64,000 nucleotides of DNA from Cyclobacteriaceae bacterium (GTDB lineage Bacteria > Bacteroidota > Bacteroidia > Cytophagales > Cyclobacteriaceae). Location: positions 34,301 to 98,300 of the forward strand of contig JALHRJ010000013.1 of assembly GCA_022841475.1 (NCBI GenBank), read 5' to 3'. A program made the translations under genes and the position numbers. Each line of letters begins with the position of its first letter. Within the stretch, counting starts at the first letter, position 1. The notes beneath the pieces were generated by a model that saw only the letters and a list, made by a program, of their open reading frames with translations, made no database searches and was not told the DNA's origin. Positions 1 to 7,887 of this stretch are shown one piece after another.

Positions 1-1674
1 TATGTCTTCGTAACGTTTTATTTTATACGGCACATTGGCATACACAAAAATGTCCTCATTAAAATAGCTTGCCAGTCTTCCGGGTGCATAACTTTCAGAA
101 AATTCCAGAAACTTTAACAGATAGATAATTTGATGATCGCCCCAATAGCCGATGTAAGACCAGGGATCATCGGCTTCAATTCTTTCCCAGTCGATACCAT
201 TCTTGGTGATCCGATAAGGATTATATCCATCGAACGTTGAGGCATTTAAGAACTTGAAGATCATACCTTCAATAAACTCCGGATAGGAGTGAGCCAATGC
301 TTCCCAGTTCTGAAAAATATCTCTCCAGTTTCCGGCATAGTCCAGCACTTTTGATCCGTCCGATTCATTGCGGGTATTGATGGAGAATTGATTCCAGGGT
401 CTGCTGGGATCACCATGTCTTCGGCTAAACTTTAATGGCAAATATTCCAGACTCAAACGTGTAAAGTCGGTGTCGTCAGATTTTAATGCAAGATCTTTTA
501 ATGCAGCAAGTGAGAACTGGTTGGGAAGATTTTGGATACTTTCTTTATGACGTTCAAAGACTTGTTGATTCGCTTTTGATAGATAATTTCTTAGATCACC
601 TTTTTCAATTTGATAGTTGTTATCAAAGATGCCACCCCGCATGATGTTAAACATCGCATTATTAAAGTGTCTGGTATCTCTGAGTCTGTCTGTTGTTAAT
701 TGCAAGCCATCCGCAGCTGCATTAAGTCGAATGAGCTGTTCCGTTCCTGATTCAACGTCTTCTTCAATTCTGACTACAAGATGATTTTCGCTTTTTATAG
801 CTTTCGATAAGTCTATAATTTGTGAGGCGTTTTGATTAACATCGGCCACAATCATCCAATCTTTTTTACTTTTCGCTTCAAGTAAAATATCGGCTTGGAT
901 AAAGTAGGCACCCTTTTCTGCTTTGATGTCTGTTTCTTCTTTAACAAGAACTCCTTTTCTGAAACTATCGAGTTGCAAAGAGGATAGGAGACGCATTGAA
1001 TTTTCCAGTCCGATTGACCAGGCAATAGTTGCCTTTAACGCTTCACTCGGCTCGGCCTTGTCAACGATAATAGCACTCAATGCGAAGATTCCTATTCCGC
1101 TCTCTTTTTCTAGTTCACTTCTTTTGTAAGCATCTACCAGGTTGCTTCGGTGGCTTTGAAGTGCGCTGCCAACACCATAAGGCATAATATTTTGAATGCC
1201 ATCGAGAACAGAAATTTTCACCTCCGTTGCATTTCCATTTATCAATCTGCTGTTTCTGACAAAACCGTAGTTATTGCTTGTACTCCATTGATATTGGAAG
1301 GTCAGGTTGAAATCGCGATTGATTTCTTCAAATAGAATCTTATTGCCATAGACACTCTTGTAAAGGTTTCGCTGCAGGTCATGCACGTTGGCATAGTGAA
1401 TGGAAAAGGGTTCCCACAGATATGATTTGCCATCCTTTTGAATGCGGAAAATTGTTTTCGATCCGGTGAGTTCGGAAGATTCTATGATTTTGTCATCGGT
1501 ATAATACGGAAACAAAGCATATTCAGCATTCTTTCTACCCGCACTCAATCCGCCATTGCTGCCAATAAACATCCAGTGGTTAGCGTCACTTAAGATGCTC
1601 ATGAAAAACGGTCGCATCTTGTCGACATTCGAAATCTGATAGTAGTATTCGTTGTCTATACAAACCTGATCCAT
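1..1674 (-). CDS. GH94-like (cellobiose phosphorylase-like) protein, N-terminal 558 residues, cut by window edge
   Basis: Open minus-strand frame from an ATG at 1674 running off the window start with no stop. The product begins MDQVCIDNEYYYQ. It contains NGGLSAGRKNAEYALFPYY near residue 40 and, toward the cut end, GNWRDIFQNWEAL followed by NPYRI, DPWSYIGYWGDHQ and YANVPYRIK. This resembles large (about 1100 residue) Bacteroidota proteins annotated as cellobiose phosphorylase-like (COG3459/GH94 type), with a beta-sandwich N-terminus before an (alpha/alpha)6 barrel. I see no signal peptide, so it is probably cytoplasmic and could act on imported beta-glucan oligosaccharides. It follows the secreted glucanase genes on the same strand but a strong terminator at 1765-1806 separates them, so it may have its own promoter. 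The catalytic part lies outside or at the edge, so family membership is moderate and substrate unknown. Confidence 0.6.
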   Translation of the reverse strand, partial: MDQVCIDNEYYYQISNVDKMRPFFMSILSDANHWMFIGSNGGLSAGRKNAEYALFPYYTDDKIIESSELTGSKTIFRIQKDGKSYLWEPFSIHYANVHDLQRNLYKSVYGNKILFEEINRDFNLTFQYQWSTSNNYGFVRNSRLINGNATEVKISVLDGIQNIMPYGVGSALQSHRSNLVDAYKRSELEKESGIGIFALSAIIVDKAEPSEALKATIAWSIGLENSMRLLSSLQLDSFRKGVLVKEETDIKAEKGAYFIQADILLEAKSKKDWMIVADVNQNASQIIDLSKAIKSENHLVVRIEEDVESGTEQLIRLNAAADGLQLTTDRLRDTRHFNNAMFNIMRGGIFDNNYQIEKGDLRNYLSKANQQVFERHKESIQNLPNQFSLAALKDLALKSDDTDFTRLSLEYLPLKFSRRHGDPSRPWNQFSINTRNESDGSKVLDYAGNWRDIFQNWEALAHSYPEFIEGMIFKFLNASTFDGYNPYRITKNGIDWERIEADDPWSYIGYWGDHQIIYLLKFLEFSESYAPGRLASYFNEDIFVYANVPYKIKRYEDI

Positions 1675-1764
1675 GGTGTATTTTCGATAAGTAGTTAGGT
1701 TCTTTATTGATTTTATTTATTCACAGCGGGCTCTTCGTTTTTCAAATCAGCAACTCTTAAACTT

Positions 1765-1806
1765 AAAAAATGGCTGACGATAGAATTCACATTCTACTGT
1801 CAGCCA
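1765..1806 (-). terminator. Rho-independent terminator after the PKD lipoprotein gene
   Basis: Read on the minus strand, TGGCTGAC (1799-1806) pairs perfectly with GTCAGCCA (1771-1778). A second inner stem of six pairs (TAGAAT/ATTCTA) is separated by a 2x2 internal loop and closed by a 4-nt loop. The 3' arm is followed by six T residues (1770-1765). It starts 14 nt past the stop of the lipoprotein gene, so it should end the four-gene glucanase operon and insulate the GH94-like gene downstream. Confidence 0.85.
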
Positions 1807-1819
1807 TTAACTGCACTCT

Positions 1820-4800
1820 CTATGGATTGAGGGTTACAGAAACATTATCAATATTGGCCGATACGCTGCAACCAGCATCCCCACCACACACGGCTTCAAT
1901 CAGAAACGATATGCCTTCCGAAACATCTGTTGAGGCTCCTATAGTAAACGTGCCTGTAAACGTTGTCCAGTTTGTGCCCGGAATAGGTGCCGGGTTAAAG
2001 ACATGCGTGAAGGAAGCACCTGAAGCACCTTCTCCAAAGAGTAATACATTGAACACAGCACCGGGTTGAACTACGGTTCCTTTGTGATCAAACTTGATTT
2101 GAACAACATCGCCCGACTGCACAGTTCCGGCACCAATTCGTTCTTGTTTAAATGCTGGATTGCTAGGTCCGCCAGTAGCAAGTTTGCCCGACCATGCTCC
2201 ACCATTGTTGGTGGTATTATCCAATGCTGCAGTTCCGCCATTTTGGAACAACATCCAGCCGGTTGCGTCACCCGTTTCAAAGTTACCATTGGTTGCTAAG
2301 TTGGCACCGGGTGTTCCGCCTCCTGAAGTTTTGTAGAAGTAGATATTATCCAAGAAGATATCACCGTTTCCATCAAACTTCAATTGAACGATATTGGTAA
2401 GATTGACCGGTGGTGAAAAATCGGTTAATGGAATATCAATGCTTGACCAGTTGCCATTGGTGGGTACTGTAAGCGCCTTTGCTTTTTCTACCGGCCCGGT
2501 GCTAATGATGCTCACATTTAAAGCCGTAGAATTCGCGGTCCAAAAATCAACATGCATGAAACCCATTCCGGAGACATCTTGTGCATTACCACTGAAGTCT
2601 GTGCCTTGATAATTAAGGGTAGCATATTTCAGGGTTGCATTGCCGGCAACGTCTATGGTTGTAGTAACCGTGCCTTGGCCCCAGTTAGGGTTATAATCTA
2701 CACCGGTAATATTGGTGTAAGCATTACTGAAAATCGAAATCACATCAGCGACAGCCCGAGCCGGTGGAGTAGGTGCGGCTGTGGTGGGAGATGTGGCCGG
2801 GGCTCCGGCTTTGTAGAAGTAAATATTGTCTAAGAAGATGTCACCATTTCCGTCAAACTTTAATTGAATTAAGTTGGCAAGTGCAACTGGCGAAAAATCA
2901 GCAACCGGAATATCAATGCTTGTCCAGTTTCCATTGGTAGGCACCGTGAGGGCCTTCGCTTTTTCTACTGGCCCCGGACTAATCAGACTCACATTTAAAG
3001 CAGTTGAATTGGCTGTCCAATAGTCAAGATGTAGGAAATTCATACCAGAGACATCTTGCGCATTACCACTGAAGTCTGTGCCTTGATAATTAAGAGTGGC
3101 ATATTTCAATGTTGCGTTGCCCGCAATATCTATGGTTGTGGTTACAGTGCCTTGACCCCAGTTAGGATTATAATCTACGCCTGTAATATTGGTGTAAGCA
3201 TTACTGAAGATCGAGATCACATCAGCGGCAGCACGTGCGGGTGGAGTAGGTGCAGCGGTGGTAGGTGCAGTTGCTCCGCCACCACCTCCGGCAGTGAGCG
3301 TGAGATCATCCAGGTAGTATGTACCACCTGCCGTGATTGGACTGTCTGTCTGATTATTATCTGGTTTAATAACTAACTGATTATAGGCTGTTGGCCCGCC
3401 CGGTAATCCGGTAAATGTTATCGAGACCTCCGTCCATTCATTAGCATTGGTGATTGTTTTGAAAACAGGAGCGGGATTACCCGTCACAGGATTCGTTTGA
3501 GGATTAACGGCTAATTCAAATCTAAAAACAACATTTGCTTTTGTAGAATAGACCTTGATTTTAAACGTATTGGTTGTTGTTAGATTGAAATTGCTCGCAA
3601 ATGTGTTCTGGATACCGGCAAAGAAATCAGAACCCGTTGGTTTGTTCACCTTCAGAACATAGTCAGATGTATTAATTCCTGTTTTGGATGGATTTACAAA
3701 GAGCTCGGAAGTAATACCCGATCCAAAATTTTCTGAAGAAAGGAAAGTTGAACAACCTTCAAAATCTACCGGGATGCTAGCAGCTGCAACTGGGGTGCCA
3801 GTACATCCTCCAGCGCTACCACCACCTCCGGTTCCATACAGTCGTAAGTCATCAAAATAATAAATCTTTTCATTATTCGTATTTAAGTCAAAGAACAAAA
3901 TGATCTTATCGTATTTGTTGCTCTGACTAGCTGCAAAAGGAAAGGTAAGTTCTTCCCATTCATTGGTTTTGGTTGAGGTGACTTCCAGTTGTGTATTCGT
4001 TCCCGCATTGGCTTTATCCTCAAGTTTGATCAAGAGTTTAAATCCGGGTACATCAGAAAACACTTTTACTTTGAAACCGCTGCTTGTCGTAAAATTCAAT
4101 TTTGCATCCAGGTTAATCTGATTGTTTGCAAAAAGAGAAGCAGCTGTTCTGGAAATCTTGCCCACTTTGCAAGAACTATTTAAAGCATTATCAAAATTTG
4201 GATTGGATGCCCATTCAAAACCTGCATTATCTGAGATGATACTGGCACCTGGATCCGTTTGAAAAGTCAAATTAAAGTTTGCCGCACTCAGTGACTGCGC
4301 AGTTTCCGCAACGCAGGCAGGTCCACTTCCTGATCCGTAGAGTTTGAGGTCATCAAAATAATAGATCTTTTGATTATTTGTATTTAAGTCGAAGAACAAA
4401 ATGATCTTATCGTATTTGTTGCTCTGGCTGCTTGCAAACGGAAAGGTGAGTTCTTCCCATTCATTTGTTTTGGTTGAGGTGACTTCCAATTCGGTATTCG
4501 TTCCCGCATTGGCTTTATCTTCAAGTTTTATTAAAAGTTTAAATCCCGGTACATCCGAGAACACTTTTACCTTGAACCCACTGTTGGAATTGAAATCTAA
4601 TTTTGCATCCAGGTTAATCTGATTATTTGCGAAAAGAGAGGCAGCCGTTCTGGAAATCTTACCCACCTTGCAAGAACTATTTAAAGCATTATCAAAATTT
4701 GGATTGGTTGCCCATTCAAAACCTGCATTATCTGAAATGATGCTGGTGCCTGGGTCTGTCTGAAAAGTTAAATTAAAGTCTGTCGCACTTAGTGACTGTT

Positions 4801-5608
4801 CGGTTTCTGGTGTGCATGCCAGTTCAAATCCTTCCTGTTCTATGTCATCGATGTAAAATGTTCCGGCCGTTGTCCCCGGGCCATCTATAAATAAAGTTAG
4901 CCTTGAATACTTAGCTGTAGAGTTAAAATCAAAAGCCAACTTTTCCCATCCGGTACCACCATGGCTTCTTGAAACTTCCAACGCACCCGCAGTTCCTTCT
5001 TCCAACTTCATTAAAACACTCAGTGCTTTATCAGACCACATGTTCATGCTTATTCTTTTGTTGGCCGACAAATCAATTTCACTTCCTAAGTCAAAGAAAA
5101 TGCCTTCAAAGGCAGCTCCACTATTTGTAATGGCACCAACTTTTGTGACTTTATCATTTGATCCGGATTGATCTGGATTCTCTACAACAGCAAAGGAAGC
5201 ACCGCTAAAAACGGTGGGTGTATATTTTACGCTGCTGTTATCAAATGTTATGGGTAGTGAAGCGACAACTTTTACGTTGACGGCTATCGTATCCTTAAAA
5301 ATATCGGAAGCCCCGGAAACATGGGAAGCGGTTAGGCTAACGATGTAGGTGCCGGTAGGATAGGTTTTTATGGGATCAATCTCTTTGGATGTTTCGTCAT
5401 CACCAAAGTCCCACAGGTATTTTGTTGCATTGGTTGAAGTGTTGATGAAAGTTATCGTGCCGGTATCTTCATTCAATGTATAGGTGAAGCCTGCTTTAAC
5501 CTGAGGAAGCTCCTCTATTTCATCCTCGCATCCCACGAAGAATACTATCGTGCTGACAAGGAATGTCAGCTTTGCATACTTGAAAAATATATTCATAATC
5601 TTTAGCAT
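1820..5608 (-). CDS. Large multi-module glycan-binding lipoprotein (PKD plus repeated CBM-like domains)
   Basis: 1262 residues. A hydrophobic N-terminus ends in FFVGC (Cys27), a lipoprotein signal, followed by acidic residues typical of surface-exported Bacteroidota lipoproteins. A PKD domain spans about residues 35-112 (YLWDFGD core). Next come a CBM-like sandwich (about 115-262), two near-identical sandwiches (about 268-425 and 434-592), a further sandwich (about 600-745), two near-identical modules starting PTPPARA-ADVISIFS (about 778-932 and 936-1094), and a C-terminal module beginning NLATNGNFETG. Several modules end in YFDDL or DNIYFYK, as in carbohydrate-binding folds. No catalytic motif is visible. 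It probably holds beta-glucan at the cell surface for the GH16 enzyme encoded 11 nt upstream. The start could be Met5 instead. Specificity is inferred from neighbours. Confidence 0.75.
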   Translation of the reverse strand: MLKIMNIFFKYAKLTFLVSTIVFFVGCEDEIEELPQVKAGFTYTLNEDTGTITFINTSTNATKYLWDFGDDETSKEIDPIKTYPTGTYIVSLTASHVSGASDIFKDTIAVNVKVVASLPITFDNSSVKYTPTVFSGASFAVVENPDQSGSNDKVTKVGAITNSGAAFEGIFFDLGSEIDLSANKRISMNMWSDKALSVLMKLEEGTAGALEVSRSHGGTGWEKLAFDFNSTAKYSRLTLFIDGPGTTAGTFYIDDIEQEGFELACTPETEQSLSATDFNLTFQTDPGTSIISDNAGFEWATNPNFDNALNSSCKVGKISRTAASLFANNQINLDAKLDFNSNSGFKVKVFSDVPGFKLLIKLEDKANAGTNTELEVTSTKTNEWEELTFPFASSQSNKYDKIILFFDLNTNNQKIYYFDDLKLYGSGSGPACVAETAQSLSAANFNLTFQTDPGASIISDNAGFEWASNPNFDNALNSSCKVGKISRTAASLFANNQINLDAKLNFTTSSGFKVKVFSDVPGFKLLIKLEDKANAGTNTQLEVTSTKTNEWEELTFPFAASQSNKYDKIILFFDLNTNNEKIYYFDDLRLYGTGGGGSAGGCTGTPVAAASIPVDFEGCSTFLSSENFGSGITSELFVNPSKTGINTSDYVLKVNKPTGSDFFAGIQNTFASNFNLTTTNTFKIKVYSTKANVVFRFELAVNPQTNPVTGNPAPVFKTITNANEWTEVSITFTGLPGGPTAYNQLVIKPDNNQTDSPITAGGTYYLDDLTLTAGGGGGATAPTTAAPTPPARAAADVISIFSNAYTNITGVDYNPNWGQGTVTTTIDIAGNATLKYATLNYQGTDFSGNAQDVSGMNFLHLDYWTANSTALNVSLISPGPVEKAKALTVPTNGNWTSIDIPVADFSPVALANLIQLKFDGNGDIFLDNIYFYKAGAPATSPTTAAPTPPARAVADVISIFSNAYTNITGVDYNPNWGQGTVTTTIDVAGNATLKYATLNYQGTDFSGNAQDVSGMGFMHVDFWTANSTALNVSIISTGPVEKAKALTVPTNGNWSSIDIPLTDFSPPVNLTNIVQLKFDGNGDIFLDNIYFYKTSGGGTPGANLATNGNFETGDATGWMLFQNGGTAALDNTTNNGGAWSGKLATGGPSNPAFKQERIGAGTVQSGDVVQIKFDHKGTVVQPGAVFNVLLFGEGASGASFTHVFNPAPIPGTNWTTFTGTFTIGASTDVSEGISFLIEAVCGGDAGCSVSANIDNVSVTLNP
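2328..3275 (-). repeat. Tandem in-frame duplication of a VISIFSNAYTNI module
   Basis: Two roughly 470-bp units (about 2812-3275 and 2328-2806) encode almost the same module, including VDYNPNWGQGTVTTTID, YATLNYQGTDFSGNAQ and DGNGDIFLDNIYFYK. Differences are few (for example AAADV versus AVADV), so the duplication is recent or kept uniform by gene conversion. Confidence 0.85.
3826..4806 (-). repeat. Second tandem in-frame duplication (QSLSA...YYFDDL module)
   Basis: Two units of about 475 bp (about 4330-4806 and 3832-4307) encode near-identical sandwiches. Both contain FNLTFQTDPG, NPNFDNALNSSCKVGKISR and NKYDKIILFFDLNTNN, and each ends in YYFDDL plus a Gly/Ser-rich linker. The high nucleotide identity across both copies is visible by eye. 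Confidence 0.85.
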
Positions 5609-5619
5609 TAGTTTAACAG

Positions 5620-6453
5620 TTATTTATATACGCGCACGTAATCAACCAACATGGTTTGTGGAAAAACGGTCTCACTATTAGGCGAACCGACAAACGATCC
5701 TCCCACAGCGAGATTTAGTAAAATATAAAATGGCTTATCGAATACCCATTCACCCGGTACATCGGCAGGCGTTATTTGATTGTATAAAACATCGTCTACA
5801 TAAAAGTTTACGTAATCCGGTGCCCACTCAATGCCGAACACATGAAATCCGGTATCAAACCGATCATTCTTTAAAGTATAGCTTTTTGAAATGGATTCAC
5901 CAGCAGAATATCCAGGACCATGAACAGTACCCAGTACAATGGTGGGATCTTGTCCACGGAATTCCATGATATCAATTTCTCCCGCACCCGGCCAGGGATT
6001 TGTATCAATATCAGCGCCCAACATCCAGAAGGCTGGCCAGATGCCTTGTCCCCAAGGCAACTTGATTCTGGCTTCATACCGGCCATAGGCCTGCTCGAAT
6101 TTGCCCTTGGTTAATAACCGCGCTGATGTGTACGATGATCCTTGAAAGGATTCCTTTCGGGCCGTGATCAGCAAATATCCATTTTGAACAGACACATTTT
6201 CTTTGCGATTAGTGTAGAATTGCAACTCGTTATTTCCCCAGCCATTGTTGCCTGTGCCGATATCATAACTCCAGATGGCATCGTTGGGTGCGCCATTGGT
6301 ATTAAACTCATCTTGAATGACAAGTTCATCCAAGGTCGTTACCGTTTGCTCATAATCTGAACAACTTATGATTACCGCAAGCATACAGACAGCTAGAAAA
6401 CGCAGTCCTATCCTGTTGGTGATTTGAAGTTTACATTGATCTTGCTGATTCAT
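5620..6453 (-). CDS. GH16 endo-1,3-beta-glucanase (laminarinase), lipoprotein
   Basis: 277 residues. The N-terminal hydrophobic stretch ends in AVIISC (Cys31), predicting lipid anchoring. The GH16 catalytic signature E-I-D-I-M-E lies at residues 159-164, with Glu159 as nucleophile, Asp161 as helper and Glu164 as acid/base. Other family landmarks are WGNNELQFYT near 72, the LPWGQGIWPAFWMLG segment near 132, and HVFGIEWAPDYVNFYVDD in the C-terminal half. The length fits a single catalytic domain. It hydrolyses internal beta-1,3 (or mixed-linked) glucosidic bonds at the cell surface. It lies between two binding-lipoprotein genes with gaps of 11 and 21 nt, consistent with one transcript. The laminarinase reading is strong for family and moderate for the exact glucan. 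Confidence 0.9.
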   Translation of the reverse strand: MNQQDQCKLQITNRIGLRFLAVCMLAVIISCSDYEQTVTTLDELVIQDEFNTNGAPNDAIWSYDIGTGNNGWGNNELQFYTNRKENVSVQNGYLLITARKESFQGSSYTSARLLTKGKFEQAYGRYEARIKLPWGQGIWPAFWMLGADIDTNPWPGAGEIDIMEFRGQDPTIVLGTVHGPGYSAGESISKSYTLKNDRFDTGFHVFGIEWAPDYVNFYVDDVLYNQITPADVPGEWVFDKPFYILLNLAVGGSFVGSPNSETVFPQTMLVDYVRVYK

Positions 6454-6474
6454 TTTTGTATTCAGTTAAAATCT

Positions 6475-7875
6475 TTATTTGTAGAAATACATGTTATCCA
6501 CCAACAGTGTTGAAATGGTAGCATCCGATATGAAGAAGATCTGCGCCAGGTTGTTTCTACTTGTCAAACCAAATTGAGCAAGCGGAATGTCAAGACTTAT
6601 CCATGTGTTTCTGGTCAACGCAGTATTGGTAAATGTTACCCGCCCACTGGAATCATCACCGCCACCAAAGGCAGCATTGGCACCAAAGTCTCCCAATTCA
6701 ATGGATATGAAATCACCCGGATCAATAGACTCAGGAATTTGAATATCCACATGAAAATGAGTCATCTGGGAAACATTGATGGTAGGATTTTTAAACTCGG
6801 TTGCAACAAAATTTAACTCTGTGTACCTGATAATATGGTCACCTCCAATAGTAAGGTCAGCGCCACCGAGTGTAGTTTGGAAGGGAGCAAAGAAGCCATT
6901 GTAAAAATCTACAGGGATGTTTGTATAAGCATCACTAAATACTGAAATAACATTGGCTGCATTACGGGTAGGAGTTGGGGCTGCTACAAAAGCACCCAGT
7001 GATTGTATCGTTAATGATCCTTGTGCACGCACACCAGCCAACACGGCTGTAATCTCGGCAGTGCCGCGACCCACGATGGAGATAACTCCATTTTCATTAA
7101 CGCGGGCCACATCAACATCAGAAGATTTAAAGGTAAAGTAGGCAGGAGAAACTGAAACGGTTTGGTTAAGTCCCGATGCCAGGTTAAAGGTTTGTGTGAG
7201 GCCGGTCATATTGATGGTAGTTCCAACAAAAGTTTCTATCACTTCATCCTCACCAAAGAATATGGCGGGCCTGGGTTGAGCCACAGTGCCAAGTCTTTCA
7301 AACTTCAAATCATCTATCCAGAACGAATACCCATTACCATTTTCAGGACCTTCAGCATACCAAAACATACCTCTTTCTGCTACTAACTGACTGGCATCAG
7401 GAATCGGAATCGTATACTTTGTCCAGGCTGTACTTATTTGCATGTTATTCAAGGTTACCATGAATTTGTTTTCACCAAAATCATTTCCAAAACCGATCTC
7501 ATTAATGGTAGCAGCCTGGGTTGCCTTGGCCCAAAAGGTAAGTGCATCATAGCCTGATAAGTCGCGACCACCATTGTCGGGGAAGATGGCTCCTGCAAAT
7601 GCTCCTGCCGGATCGCCAACATTGGGCACATCAAATCGCATGGCGGCAGTGCCGGAATATCGAATGTCTGTGTCTACTGAAAAGGCATCAGGCTTAGATC
7701 CTCCAAAGGGGAAGTATTCCAGGCCACCGCTAAAGCCGTCAATAAAAACTTCGGGATTGGATGGGAACTTCGCGAATTCTACATCGCCTGATAAATTTCT
7801 TTCACAGTTGGACAGCATGATAGAAATGAATCCCAAGAGAGCTATCCTTACGCTGATTATTTTTATGCTTTTCAT
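6475..7875 (-). CDS. Carbohydrate-binding lipoprotein with Big_2 Ig-like domain
   Basis: 466 residues with a lipoprotein-type N-terminus (hydrophobic stretch then LSNC, Cys24; Asn at -1 is unusual). A CBM-like sandwich covers about 40-195 (YSGTAAMRFDVP; WIDDLKFERLG). A bacterial Ig-like Big_2 domain covers about 205-295 (VNENGVISIVGRGTAEITA). The C-terminal module, from about 298, starts PTPTRNAANVISVFSDAYTNI and ends LLVDNMYFYK. That last module is homologous to the duplicated modules in the larger lipoprotein encoded downstream. No catalytic motif is seen. By position between the barrel-fused glycosidase and GH16 genes it is likely an outer-surface glycan-binding protein analogous to SusE/SusF. 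Confidence 0.75.
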   Translation of the reverse strand: MKSIKIISVRIALLGFISIMLSNCERNLSGDVEFAKFPSNPEVFIDGFSGGLEYFPFGGSKPDAFSVDTDIRYSGTAAMRFDVPNVGDPAGAFAGAIFPDNGGRDLSGYDALTFWAKATQAATINEIGFGNDFGENKFMVTLNNMQISTAWTKYTIPIPDASQLVAERGMFWYAEGPENGNGYSFWIDDLKFERLGTVAQPRPAIFFGEDEVIETFVGTTINMTGLTQTFNLASGLNQTVSVSPAYFTFKSSDVDVARVNENGVISIVGRGTAEITAVLAGVRAQGSLTIQSLGAFVAAPTPTRNAANVISVFSDAYTNIPVDFYNGFFAPFQTTLGGADLTIGGDHIIRYTELNFVATEFKNPTINVSQMTHFHVDIQIPESIDPGDFISIELGDFGANAAFGGGDDSSGRVTFTNTALTRNTWISLDIPLAQFGLTSRNNLAQIFFISDATISTLLVDNMYFYK

Positions 7876-7887
7876 GTTACTTGCTTT

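Noticed and set aside
2066..2400. Several plus-strand frames opposite the large lipoprotein gene
   Set aside because: They are antisense shadows of a well-supported 1262-codon gene with clear domains and a lipoprotein signal.
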